Source: an uncultured Bacteroides sp. (lineage in GTDB: Bacteria > Bacteroidota > Bacteroidia > Bacteroidales > Bacteroidaceae). From it: DNA of 17,302 bases. Positions within the stretch are counted from its first letter, which is position 1. Each line of letters opens with the position of its first letter. The DNA lies in NCBI RefSeq assembly GCF_902491285.1, contig NZ_CABUHK010000096.1:1-17302 (forward strand), given 5' to 3'. Shown here piece by piece: positions 7,184 through 15,164 of this stretch. The translations under genes were made by a program, and so were the position numbers. The notes beneath the pieces are model-generated. The model made no database searches. It saw only the letters and a program-made list of their open reading frames with translations, and was not told the origin of the DNA.

Positions 7184-8941
7184 ATGTATTTAGAAAATAT
7201 TTACTCTCCTGCAGACGTAAAGAAGTTATCATTTAAGGAACTTGATGAATTAAGCAATGAAATCCGGGTCTCACTCCTACAAAAGTTGAGCGAACATGGC
7301 GGACATTTCGGACCTAATTTCGGAATGGTGGAAGCGACTATTGCTTTGCATTATGTATTCAATTCACCGGAAGATAAGATTGTGTTTGATGTATCGCATC
7401 AGAGTTATGTACATAAGATGCTGACCGGACGAAAAGACGCTTTCCTCTATCCGGCTGAATATGACAATGTATCCGGTTATTCCGAACCGCAAGAAAGCAA
7501 GCATGATTTCTTTGTTATCGGCCATACTTCCACTTCTGTCAGCCTTGCCAGCGGATTGGCGAAGGGGCGCGACCTGACCGGTGGCAATGAGAATATCATA
7601 GCCGTGATAGGCGACGGTTCTTTAAGTGGCGGCGAGGCATTCGAAGGATTGGACTATGTGGCAGAGCTTGGTACAAACATGATTATTATTGTCAATGACA
7701 ATCAAATGTCTATTGCCGAAAATCACGGTGGACTGTACAAGAACCTGAAAGAGTTGCGTGACAGTAACGGTCAGTGTGAATGTAACTTCTTCAAGGCTAT
7801 GGGATTGGATTATATGTACGTGAACGACGGCAACAACGTAGAAGCATTGGTTGAGGCTTTCTCTAAAGTGAAAGATATCCGGCATCCGATAGTAGTACAC
7901 ATCAATACTCTGAAAGGCAAAGGGTATGAACGTGCAGAACAAGACAAGGAGACTTACCACTGGCGTACTCCGTTCAATATAGAAACCGGAGAATCTAAGT
8001 TTGACGAAACTGCGGAAGATTATAGCGAAGTGACTGCCCATTATCTGCTGAAAAAGATGAAAGAAGACAAACGTGTGGTAACAATCACTTCGGGCACTCC
8101 TGCTGTGCTCGGATTTACTCCCGACCGCCGTCAGGAAGCAGGCAAGCAGTTTGTAGATGTCGGCATTGCCGAAGAACACGCAGTGGCGCTTGCTTCCGGT
8201 ATTGCAGCTAACGGAGGAAAACCTGTTTATGGAGTATATAGTACGTTCATCCAGCGCTCTTACGACCAACTCTCGCAAGACCTCTGCATCAACAATAATC
8301 CGGCAGTCCTGTTGGTATTCTGGGGGACATTGTCCGGCATGAATGATGTAACTCATCTCTGCTTCTTCGACATTCCGCTTATCAGCAATATCCCGAACAT
8401 GGTTTATCTGGCACCCACCTGCAAAGAGGAATATCTTGCCATGTTGGAATGGGGTATCCGTCAGAATGAACACCCGGTTGCTATTCGTGTGCCTGCAACA
8501 GATGTGACTAGCTGTGGCGAGTCTGTGGAATCCGATTACGGCGTTCTCAATCGTTATAAAGTCGCTCATCGTGGCTCGAAGGTGGCTATCGTGGCGTTAG
8601 GTTCGTTCTTCGGATTAGGACAGTCGGTTGTATCACTCCTGAAAGAAAAAGCCAATATTGACGCAACACTCATCAATCCGCGCTACATCACCGGCGTTGA
8701 TAATGAATTAATGGAAGAGCTGAAAGCTGACCACCAATTAGTGATTACCCTGGAAGACGGTGTACTGGACGGCGGTTTCGGCGAAAAAATTGCCCGCTAT
8801 TATGGCGCCAGCGATATGAAAGTACTGAATTACGGAGCAAAGAAAGAATTCGTAGACCGTTATGATGTACAAGAGTTACTTCGTGCCAATCATCTGACAG
8901 ATGAACTGATTGTAGAAGATATCAGAAAGATTATCGGTTAG
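7184..8941 (+). CDS. dxs: Short 1-deoxy-D-xylulose-5-phosphate synthase paralogue
   Basis: 585 aa from ATG 7184; housekeeping DXS enzymes are about 620-650. DXS condenses pyruvate and glyceraldehyde 3-phosphate on thiamine diphosphate, feeding isoprenoid, thiamine and pyridoxal synthesis. Visible in order: GGHFGPNFGMVEATIALHYVF (39-59, split here only by name), FDVSHQSYVHKMLTGR, the ThDP/Mg motif GDGSLSGG with NDNQMSI (143-177), HINTLKGKGY, YHWRTPFN, and the cofactor-activating glutamate in VGIAEEHAVALASG (E330). Tyr360 in IQRSYDQ and Arg435 in AIRVPA are kept. The segment that in classical DXS reads DRAGIVGxDGxTH is replaced by FWGTLSGMNDVTH, so the phosphate-binding arginine and conserved aspartate positions differ, and the second arginine of the usual RYPRG is also absent. 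It is a DXS-family transketolase-like enzyme; substrate and product could differ from DXP synthesis. Confidence 0.85.
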   Translation: MYLENIYSPADVKKLSFKELDELSNEIRVSLLQKLSEHGGHFGPNFGMVEATIALHYVFNSPEDKIVFDVSHQSYVHKMLTGRKDAFLYPAEYDNVSGYSEPQESKHDFFVIGHTSTSVSLASGLAKGRDLTGGNENIIAVIGDGSLSGGEAFEGLDYVAELGTNMIIIVNDNQMSIAENHGGLYKNLKELRDSNGQCECNFFKAMGLDYMYVNDGNNVEALVEAFSKVKDIRHPIVVHINTLKGKGYERAEQDKETYHWRTPFNIETGESKFDETAEDYSEVTAHYLLKKMKEDKRVVTITSGTPAVLGFTPDRRQEAGKQFVDVGIAEEHAVALASGIAANGGKPVYGVYSTFIQRSYDQLSQDLCINNNPAVLLVFWGTLSGMNDVTHLCFFDIPLISNIPNMVYLAPTCKEEYLAMLEWGIRQNEHPVAIRVPATDVTSCGESVESDYGVLNRYKVAHRGSKVAIVALGSFFGLGQSVVSLLKEKANIDATLINPRYITGVDNELMEELKADHQLVITLEDGVLDGGFGEKIARYYGASDMKVLNYGAKKEFVDRYDVQELLRANHLTDELIVEDIRKIIG

Positions 8942-8972
8942 AAAATACCCGACCAGTTCATTATATATTCAT

Positions 8973-9020
8973 GTAGGTTGATGCACTTCCGTAACGGGAG
9001 ATATGCATCAACCTACTTTT
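8973..9020 (+). terminator. Terminator between convergent DXS-like and AraC genes
   Basis: Arms GTAGGTTGATGCA (8973-8985) and its exact complement (9004-9016) are followed by TTTT on the plus strand. The stem lies 32 nt past the DXS-like stop and 12 nt from the AraC stop. No U-tract follows on the minus side, so it mainly serves the plus-strand gene. Confidence 0.82.
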
Positions 9021-9028
9021 ATTTTCAG

Positions 9029-9919
9029 TCAAATCCGTAGTCCTTTCCGATAATTCAATGGAGTCTGCCCGGTATTTCTCTTGAAGAACTTACAGAATCC
9101 GGCTGCATCACTAAAGCCCAGTTCGGAAGCGATGTCTCCTATCGTGGATTTGGTTGAACTCAGCAATGTACGGGCTTCCATTATCAGTAGTTCATTAATA
9201 ATGCTGTTTACACTCTTTCCTGTTCCTGCACGGACGATACGGGCAAGATATTGTTCGCTGATAGCCAACTTATCCGCATAGAAAGCGACGAAATGCTCTT
9301 CCCTGAAATTCCGGGTGACAAGCGCGTGAAACTCTTGCAGTACATGGTCTTTATGGCTAACCTGCTTTTTAATAATTGTCTTTCGAGAAAGGAAATCGGC
9401 TATATCCAGAAATAAAGCATTACACGCCGCCTGTATTCTCCGGAAAAGAAACTGGTGTTTTATATTCAACAAACGCATAAGCACTTCCAGTTCACGACGG
9501 ATGATTTGAGCTTCGTATGCAGTCAGTTGTATGGTATATTGCTTGTTCTGCCTCATCGTCGCCAACAAGATAGCGGTTATTTGAGTCAGATAAGAATCAT
9601 CCGTCCGCATGGATTCGGAAATGGAAAGAGTGATAAACTTTATATCGGGACTTGAATATAAATGGTCGGTGAGATAATTTGCTCCATGAATAAGCAGCAT
9701 ATAAGGCTCTATCGCAATAAACTCTCCATTCAGCAAAATCTCCGAACGACCTTCAAGCACAAGTATCATATGCAGTTCCCGGTTAAAATAGCGTTCATTT
9801 TCGGGATAACTCCTATCTTTGTATTCACTCATGAAACAAACGACGTCCTCTTCGTAATGAGGAATCTCAGGATGTTCCTTCAACAACTGCTTATTATCGA
9901 AAATACGTGATTTTACCAT
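9029..9919 (-). CDS. AraC-family transcriptional regulator
   Basis: 296 aa; start at 9919 supported by AGGAGG a few nt upstream. The N-terminal part (about 30-110) looks like an AraC-type cupin sensor domain (MILVLEGRSEILLNGEFIAI, then EPYMLLIHGANY). The C-terminal about 100 residues hold two helix-turn-helix motifs: FVAFYADKLAISEQYLARIV and then TIGDIASELGFSDAAGFCKF followed by FKRNTGQTPLNYRK, the family signature. AraC dimers usually bind two direct half-sites one or two turns apart, which fits the 21-bp repeats found at four promoters in the window; that link is inference. No such site is present in its own upstream region. It is divergent from the YczE-family gene, which is its other obvious target. 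Confidence 0.92.
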   Translation of the reverse strand: MVKSRIFDNKQLLKEHPEIPHYEEDVVCFMSEYKDRSYPENERYFNRELHMILVLEGRSEILLNGEFIAIEPYMLLIHGANYLTDHLYSSPDIKFITLSISESMRTDDSYLTQITAILLATMRQNKQYTIQLTAYEAQIIRRELEVLMRLLNIKHQFLFRRIQAACNALFLDIADFLSRKTIIKKQVSHKDHVLQEFHALVTRNFREEHFVAFYADKLAISEQYLARIVRAGTGKSVNSIINELLIMEARTLLSSTKSTIGDIASELGFSDAAGFCKFFKRNTGQTPLNYRKGLRI

Positions 9920-10072
9920 TTATGCCTCCTTCTTTTCGATGTAAAAATACGATTTGTTTCGGATATGACAAAAACTGTGTGGAATTAGATAATTCATTTC
10001 CGGCAAAAAAACAGGAACTTTGCATATCCTTTTCAATTCATAAGAAGGAATCAATTAAAAAGTTTTGAAGAT
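9920..10072. promoter_or_regulatory. Divergent promoter region of araC-type and YczE-family genes
   Basis: Minus-strand -7-like TATTTTTA at 9942-9949, ahead of an AGGAGG site for the AraC gene. Plus-strand -7-like GAACTTTG at 10015-10022, 50 nt before the YczE-family ATG. A GGAATTAGATAATTC segment (9981-9995) is a partly palindromic candidate operator. The AATTACAGA half-sites seen elsewhere are absent. Confidence 0.5.
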
Positions 10073-10744
10073 ATGAGAATGAAAGACGTTTGCAAAAGAT
10101 ATTTGGTGTTTATTATAGGATTGTATTTTCTGGCTGCCGGAATAGTATTAATCATACGTTCGGCATTGGGAACCACCCCTATATCCAGCGTAAACTATGT
10201 ATTAAGCCTGAATAGTCCTTTATCATTAGGCACTTGCACCTTTCTTATCAATATGGTACTTATCTTGGGACAGTTTTGGTTAATCCGAAAGAACAGAACC
10301 CGGCAGGATATTATCGAGATTCTTCTTCAATTGCCCTTCTCCTTTATCTTCTCGGCATTCATTGATTTCAATATGACAATTACCGACAGCCTGCATCCCG
10401 GAAGTTATGGTATGTCGTTAGCGTTATTGCTTACAGGATGCATGGTACAATCTATCGGTGTGGTACTGGAACTGAAACCCAAAGTCGCCATGATGAGTGC
10501 GGAAGCCTTTGTGAAATATGCTTCCCGCCGCTACAACAAAGAGTTTGGGAAATTCAAGGTCTATTTCGATGTTACGCTAGTCACATTTGCGGTACTACTT
10601 TCCCTTCTCCTCTCCCAATGCATTGAAGGAGTACGCGAAGGCTCTCTTATCGCTGCCTGTATCACAGGATATATTGTCAGTTTCCTAAATCAGAAGATAA
10701 TGACGAGGAAGACACTCTACAAGCTCTTGCCCGTTTTGAAATAA
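10073..10744 (+). CDS. YczE/YyaS/YitT-type integral membrane protein
   Basis: 223 aa with about six hydrophobic segments (roughly residues 9-30, 53-72, 85-103, 111-131, 166-184, 189-206). N-terminal FIIGLYFLAAGIVLIIRSALGTTPIS, written here as FIIGLYFLAAGIVLI then IRSALGTTPISS, is typical of the YczE-like family of inner-membrane proteins: a small-residue helix followed by an LGTxPIS loop. The mid-protein segment SLALLLTGCMVQSIGVVLEL also fits. Function is not established; transport of a small molecule is often assumed. Divergent from, and probably controlled by, the AraC-family gene. The alternative ATG at 10079 would shorten it by two codons. Confidence 0.82.
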   Translation: MRMKDVCKRYLVFIIGLYFLAAGIVLIIRSALGTTPISSVNYVLSLNSPLSLGTCTFLINMVLILGQFWLIRKNRTRQDIIEILLQLPFSFIFSAFIDFNMTITDSLHPGSYGMSLALLLTGCMVQSIGVVLELKPKVAMMSAEAFVKYASRRYNKEFGKFKVYFDVTLVTFAVLLSLLLSQCIEGVREGSLIAACITGYIVSFLNQKIMTRKTLYKLLPVLK

Positions 10745-10750
10745 AACATA

Positions 10751-10807
10751 ATAAAAGCCGTTTCTTCGGAAAGAGAACTTTAAATCTCCCAAAGAAACGG
10801 CTTTTAT
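10751..10807. terminator. Bidirectional terminator between convergent genes
   Basis: Arms ATAAAAGCCGTTTCTT (10751-10766) and its exact 16-nt complement (10792-10807), with A/T-rich outer ends acting as U-tracts. It starts 6 nt after the YczE-family stop and ends 18 nt from the Tricorn-like gene's stop, so it can serve both. Confidence 0.87.
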
Positions 10808-10825
10808 ATTTCTCTTCGATATTTA

Positions 10826-13800
10826 CTATCTATTCTGGCTGTCTATTTCTTTAAGCAATTCGCCAACAGCCATCTTCAGTTGCGTATCCTCTCCTTTCAC
10901 CACTGTTTCGGGGGCATTGGCAACTTTAATATCAGGTTCCAACTGGCTATTTTCCAAATAGCTTCCATCCGGCAGACGATAACCGATAATAGGAATACCG
11001 AATACCAGTGACGGGTCTTGCAATGTTTCCCAAGATACACTTGTCATTGTTCCCGGCACAGGCATACCGACCAGCTTGCCTATCTTCTGATGTTTGTATA
11101 CCCAGGGAGTGCCATGCGCATTCGAGTAGTTGGCTTCGCATTGCAACATAATGGAAGGCTTGTTCCAACGACGGCTTGGCATATCACACGCTTCACGGCC
11201 ACGTACCACTTGCGTGAAGTATTTCTTCCCACTGAACAGTATTTCAATATCTTCGTGCAGACGACCGCCACCGTTGAAACGGGTATCGATTACTATTCCG
11301 TCACAGTTGTTGTATTTACCCAAAATATCAGAGTAAACAGTACGGAAACTACCGTCGCCCATAGATTGAATATGAACATACCCAAGGCGTCCGTTCGACC
11401 ATTTCTCAACATCGGCGGCACGTTGTTTTACCCAACGTTTGTATAGCAATCCGTTCAGTTGTCCGCTTGTGATAGGCATCACCACTTCTTCCCAACGTTC
11501 TTTGCTTTGCGGATTATAAAGTGAAATCAAGGTTTTCTTTCCGGCTTTGTTATTCAACAGGTAAGTAATGTCATTATCGGGTGCCAGTTCTTCACCGTTT
11601 ATCTTTTCGATAATGCAGCCGGCTTTTACTTTGGTACGGGAGTGGTCGAACGGCCCTTTCTCCACGACTTCTGAGATTTGCATTCCTTTGCCCTGATAAT
11701 TCCAGTCGAACAATAAACCAAGATTAGAAGTTACGTCTCCCTTAGCTCGTGAAGAATAACGTCCTCCTGTATGAGAGACGTTCAACTCACCTAGCCATTC
11801 GCTTAATAATTCTGCAAAGTCATAGTTGTTGTCAATATGGGGAAGGAACTTGCGGTAAGCGGCAGTCATGGCATCCCAGTTTACTCCGTGCATATTGACA
11901 TTATAAAAACGTTTCTGATGTTGCTTGTAGACATGGTCGAACATAGCTTCACGTTCGGCAGCCAGTTCCATTCTCATTTCGGCCTGATAGCTGATTGGTT
12001 TCAATGCATCCGATTTGGCATCCATCTTCTGCATATTTCTGCTTCCCAGCAAAAATATATCGCCTTTCTTATCCAACATCAGTGACACCCAACCGGAATT
12101 CAGTTTATGCAAACGTTTCGTTTCTTTTTCACGAAGGTTCATCTTCCAAAGGTCGTATCCACCTTCAAAAGCAGAGAAATAATAAAGGTTCTCTCCGTCT
12201 TTGGAAAGTATGGCACTGCCCAAGTCGGAAGAGTTGGGAGTAAGACGGACGATACGGTCTTCGATGCCGTTTAGTTCTACGACAATATCCTTTGTTTTAT
12301 CCTTATCTTTATCTGCTTCGTCAGAATCCTTTTCAGCGTCTTTCTCTTTATCGTCTTTCTCTTTTTTGTCTTTATCTGACTTTTTAGCTTTATCGGATTT
12401 CTTGTTTTTATCCTTATCGCTCTCTTTTGCTTTTTTCTGTTCTTTCTCAAATTCTTTGAGCAATTCGAAATCTTCTTTGCTCAAGCGATAGCGGTCATAA
12501 GCATCCTGATTCAGGAATACTAACATAACATCCTGTTGTGAACCCCAGGAAGCATGTGCACGCATACCATAACGTTCTGTCTGAAAAAGAATAGCATTTC
12601 CATCGAGTACCCAAAGCGGAGAACCACTGATATATCCGCTATTCGTCAGATTGGTAATCGTTCCCCCCTGTGCACTGACTATACCTATATCCGAATAGGG
12701 GTCGTGGCGATTTCCTATAAACTCAAGAGTGAACCATTTTCCGTCGGGCGACCATTCATAGTCAAATCCACCACCGGTATTATACCATGTAGAACCATCC
12801 GTCACCTGACGTACCTTTTTCGTTTTCAAGTCAAGCACCATCAATCGGTTGCGGTCTTCAATAAAAGCCAGTTCTTTTCCGTCCGGTGAATATTTCGGAT
12901 AAGCGCGTTCTACGGTTTTGGAAGGGAGTAATACTTCTTCTTCAATCAGGGTAGCGTTGGGAAAGTTGGGGTCTTCTTTACGGGTTATTTTGGCAGTGTA
13001 TAGTTGCCAGTTTCCGGTTCGTTCACTGGCATAAACCAATGTACGGTTATCCGGAGCAAAGGAAACGGCTGCTTCTTTGGCAGGAGTATTCGTAATCTGC
13101 TTGGTCGTTGCATAGTCGGTAGAAGTGACAAAGACATCACCACGCACGATGAAAGCAATCTGTTTTCCATCGGGAGATACAGAGGCAGAAGTTGCTCCTT
13201 GAGAAAATTTAAGCGTGGCAAGCTGTTCTTCGTTATCTCGAACAAGTTCTACTTTTACTTTTTGGGGACGGGCATTTATCTCTTGTGTGTAAAGCTCGCC
13301 ATCATAAGTATAGCAAAGTGTACCCTTATCGCTGACAGACAAAAAACGTACCGGATGAGTCTTGAAAGTAGTTACTGCTTTCACTTCCTGCGGAGTATTC
13401 AACGGGAAAGAGTAAACGTTGAACGAATCGCCATTGCGTTCACTCAAAAAATAAACAGTATTCCCATCGGGAGCATAAACAGGGTTACGGTCTTCCCCAC
13501 CCCGATTAGTCAGGTTTGTGTGCTTTCCGGTTTGGGTATCGCACAGCCAAACATCTCTTGTGATAGATGAAGTATGATGTTTTCTCCATTCATCTTCAAA
13601 ACCTTTCCGGTCTTGATAAAGAAAGTTCTTTCCTGTTTTGTCGAAACAAACCCATTCGGCAGGAGTGCCCAGGACTTGTTCGGTGCGTCCGCCGGCAACA
13701 GGAACTTTATACAATTCCGTCATAGCTCCGGTAGGAAACAAAGCGCTGGCTGCCGGGTCTTGAATAGAAGCGGAAAAAAGCACATACTTCCCATCCGGCG

Positions 13801-14143
13801 TAAAAGCAGACGGAATTTCCGATGCTGAATGGTAAGTCAGTCTCTTGGCCGTTCCGCCAGTGGCAGGCATGACAAAAAGGTCGAAATTACCATTGCGGTC
13901 ACTGGCAAAAGCGATTTGCCTACCATCGGGCGACCATACAGGATTGGCTTCATAAGATGCTTGTGTTGTCAACTGAACGGCAGTTCCTCCCTGTGCGGGG
14001 ACTTTGTAAATATCGCCTTTATAACAAAAGACGATTTCTGTTCCATCGGGTGAAATGCGTGCATCGCGCATCCACAATGGAGTAATGGCGTAACCGGATA
14101 ATGTAGTTAATGCCAGTGATAAACAAATAATTAATTTCTTCAT
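10826..14143 (-). CDS. Tricorn-like S41 protease with WD40-type propellers and PDZ domain
   Basis: 1105 aa, close to the size of Tricorn-protease homologues. Signal peptide 1-19 (KKLIICLSLALTTLSGYA), so periplasmic or envelope-associated. Residues about 25-550 hold many PD40 beta-propeller blades, with repeating SPDGxxIAF and SERNG/SDRNG motifs. Residues about 565-620 are an extreme Lys/Asp/Glu-rich low-complexity stretch. The region near 745-795 carries MHGVNW and LNVSHTGGRY, the core with the expected catalytic histidine. A PDZ domain (about 800-890) with MQISEVVEKGPF and INGEEL follows. The S41 tail domain has GYVHIQSMGDGSFRTVYSD, VIDTRFNGGGRLHEDI and NYSNAHGTPWVYK (about 1003-1015), where the nucleophilic serine is expected. 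Likely degrades peptides in the envelope. No Bacteroides-type -7 element is obvious directly upstream; it follows a truncated metallo-hydrolase remnant, so its promoter may have been altered by that deletion. Confidence 0.93.
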   Translation of the reverse strand: MKKLIICLSLALTTLSGYAITPLWMRDARISPDGTEIVFCYKGDIYKVPAQGGTAVQLTTQASYEANPVWSPDGRQIAFASDRNGNFDLFVMPATGGTAKRLTYHSASEIPSAFTPDGKYVLFSASIQDPAASALFPTGAMTELYKVPVAGGRTEQVLGTPAEWVCFDKTGKNFLYQDRKGFEDEWRKHHTSSITRDVWLCDTQTGKHTNLTNRGGEDRNPVYAPDGNTVYFLSERNGDSFNVYSFPLNTPQEVKAVTTFKTHPVRFLSVSDKGTLCYTYDGELYTQEINARPQKVKVELVRDNEEQLATLKFSQGATSASVSPDGKQIAFIVRGDVFVTSTDYATTKQITNTPAKEAAVSFAPDNRTLVYASERTGNWQLYTAKITRKEDPNFPNATLIEEEVLLPSKTVERAYPKYSPDGKELAFIEDRNRLMVLDLKTKKVRQVTDGSTWYNTGGGFDYEWSPDGKWFTLEFIGNRHDPYSDIGIVSAQGGTITNLTNSGYISGSPLWVLDGNAILFQTERYGMRAHASWGSQQDVMLVFLNQDAYDRYRLSKEDFELLKEFEKEQKKAKESDKDKNKKSDKAKKSDKDKKEKDDKEKDAEKDSDEADKDKDKTKDIVVELNGIEDRIVRLTPNSSDLGSAILSKDGENLYYFSAFEGGYDLWKMNLREKETKRLHKLNSGWVSLMLDKKGDIFLLGSRNMQKMDAKSDALKPISYQAEMRMELAAEREAMFDHVYKQHQKRFYNVNMHGVNWDAMTAAYRKFLPHIDNNYDFAELLSEWLGELNVSHTGGRYSSRAKGDVTSNLGLLFDWNYQGKGMQISEVVEKGPFDHSRTKVKAGCIIEKINGEELAPDNDITYLLNNKAGKKTLISLYNPQSKERWEEVVMPITSGQLNGLLYKRWVKQRAADVEKWSNGRLGYVHIQSMGDGSFRTVYSDILGKYNNCDGIVIDTRFNGGGRLHEDIEILFSGKKYFTQVVRGREACDMPSRRWNKPSIMLQCEANYSNAHGTPWVYKHQKIGKLVGMPVPGTMTSVSWETLQDPSLVFGIPIIGYRLPDGSYLENSQLEPDIKVANAPETVVKGEDTQLKMAVGELLKEIDSQNR

Positions 14144-14166
14144 ATCAATATATTATGTATTTCAAT

Positions 14167-14247
14167 CTATAAAGAAAGTCCGTGTTCCGCCTGTAGCTTG
14201 CGGCCATAGACACAGTTCTCCACAAGAGTCGTTATTTTATAACTCAT
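14167..14247 (-). pseudogene. N-terminal stub of a metallo-beta-lactamase-fold hydrolase
   Basis: A 26-codon frame from ATG 14247 reads MSYKITTLVENCVYGRK then LQAEHGLSL and stops at TAG. This is the recognisable N-terminus of the MBL-fold family related to dihydropterin-ribofuranosylaminobenzene-phosphate synthases (TLVEN, then L-x-AEHGLSLYI). The usual tyrosine after LSL has become the TAG, and IE follows in frame before similarity ends about 10 codons short of the Tricorn-like start. The metal-binding HxHxDH core and the rest, over 200 residues, are missing. Confidence 0.72.
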
Positions 14248-14281
14248 GATATTTCACTTTTAGATAGATATTGTACCAGAC

Positions 14282-14325
14282 AAAAAAAGTTCTGCTACAA
14301 AATTAGAACAATTCTGTAGCAGAAC
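14282..14325 (-). terminator. Intrinsic terminator of the flavoprotein gene
   Basis: Arms GTTCTGCTACA (14289-14299) and TGTAGCAGAAC (14315-14325), a perfect 11-bp stem with a 15-nt loop. On the minus strand it is followed by seven T (14282-14288). It lies about 50 nt after the stop of the flavodoxin-family gene. Confidence 0.88.
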
Positions 14326-14377
14326 CAACAAACAGGACAATTATCTACTAAAAATGACTATTTTTTTTACGTCAGCG

Positions 14378-14917
14378 TTATAGTTGTTTACCCACCTCGT
14401 AAGCTTCTTGCATATATGGAGTATCTTTAATCTCCCCTACCTTCCAGGCACCGATTCCATAAACTGTTCCTTTCTCCTGCGGTCCTTCCAGGCAATCAAG
14501 GAAGCCACGAAAACCATCAATAGTACGTTCCATCATCGCTTTATCATTTTCTGCTGCCGCAATGATGAAATAAAACTCTTTATTGGATATTTCCGTATAG
14601 CGCGCACAGCAACGGTCAATCATAATCTTCATCTGTCCGCACATGGTGTAGAAATAAACAGGAGTCGCCATTACAATCACATCTGCCGCAATCATCTTTC
14701 CTACAATTTCGTCCGCGTCATCTTTCTGCGGGCAAGGTTTACCATACATACTGCAAACGCTACACCCCGTACAAGGATGAACAGTTTTGTCTTTCAAGAA
14801 AATCTTTTCCACTTCATTGCCCGCTTCGAGAGCACCTTTCATAAACTCGTCACAAAGCATATCCGAATTGCCACCTCTACGTGGACTGGATGAAATAATC
14901 AAAACCTTTTTAGCCAT
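14378..14917 (-). CDS. Flavodoxin-family protein with iron-sulfur flavoprotein (Isf) cysteine motif
   Basis: 179 aa. Rossmann-like flavodoxin fold of the NADPH-dependent FMN reductase type: N-terminal VLIISSSPRRGGNSDMLCDE binds the FMN phosphate, and MATPVYFYTMCGQMKIMIDR is the second flavin loop. Between them Cys49, Cys52, Cys55 and Cys62 form CX2CX2CX6C, the compact motif that holds the [4Fe-4S] cluster in archaeal and anaerobe Isf proteins. That points to electron transfer to oxygen, peroxide, quinones or other acceptors; many relatives are uncharacterised. No signal peptide, so cytoplasmic. A single-gene unit: operator site D upstream, terminator downstream. Divergent from the Crp/Fnr-type regulator. 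It is the intact counterpart of the remnant at 5766-5966. Confidence 0.87.
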   Translation of the reverse strand: MAKKVLIISSSPRRGGNSDMLCDEFMKGALEAGNEVEKIFLKDKTVHPCTGCSVCSMYGKPCPQKDDADEIVGKMIAADVIVMATPVYFYTMCGQMKIMIDRCCARYTEISNKEFYFIIAAAENDKAMMERTIDGFRGFLDCLEGPQEKGTVYGIGAWKVGEIKDTPYMQEAYEVGKQL

Positions 14918-14973
14918 AACTTTACTTTATTATTTTCTATTATCAGAATTCCTTTTATCAAATTTCCACTCTG

Positions 14974-15040
14974 CAAAAATAGGCAATAAATAGTATATCG
15001 GACGTAGATAAATTACAGAGATACATACCATAATTACAGA
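14974..15040 (-). promoter_or_regulatory. Promoter with paired 21-bp-spaced operator, site D
   Basis: The -7 element TATTTTTG lies at 14974-14981 on the minus strand, 56 nt before the flavoprotein start. Half-sites AATTACAGA at 15011-15019 and 15032-15040 are 21 bp apart, with 29 bp between the nearer one and the -7 element. This site is about 9 kb from site C yet nearly identical to it, including the flanking GTAGATA and GAT just after the first half-site. Confidence 0.85.
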
Positions 15041-15131
15041 TTCCCGGTTTTACACACATCTCTTATCTTACTTCTTGTCCATATTATTTTCAAAACATAA
15101 CCGAATCTTTTTCTCACTAATATTTAATTTA

Positions 15132-15139
15132 TATCTTTG
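15132..15139 (+). promoter_or_regulatory. -7 element of the Crp/Fnr-type regulator gene
   Basis: TATCTTTG, a full match to TAnnTTTG, lies 25 nt before the ATG at 15165. AGGAAG precedes the start. Operator site D is about 90 bp upstream and could influence both divergent promoters. Confidence 0.7.
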
Positions 15140-15164
15140 TCCATGATACGAACAACAGGAAGCA

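Noticed and set aside
7622..8569. 315-codon open frame antisense to the DXS-like gene
   Set aside because: It lies wholly opposite a strongly conserved enzyme and its translation shows no domain; a codon-bias shadow.
11018..13570. Several 80-190-codon plus-strand frames opposite the Tricorn-like gene
   Set aside because: All lie antisense within one long conserved coding sequence and show no domains or ribosome sites.
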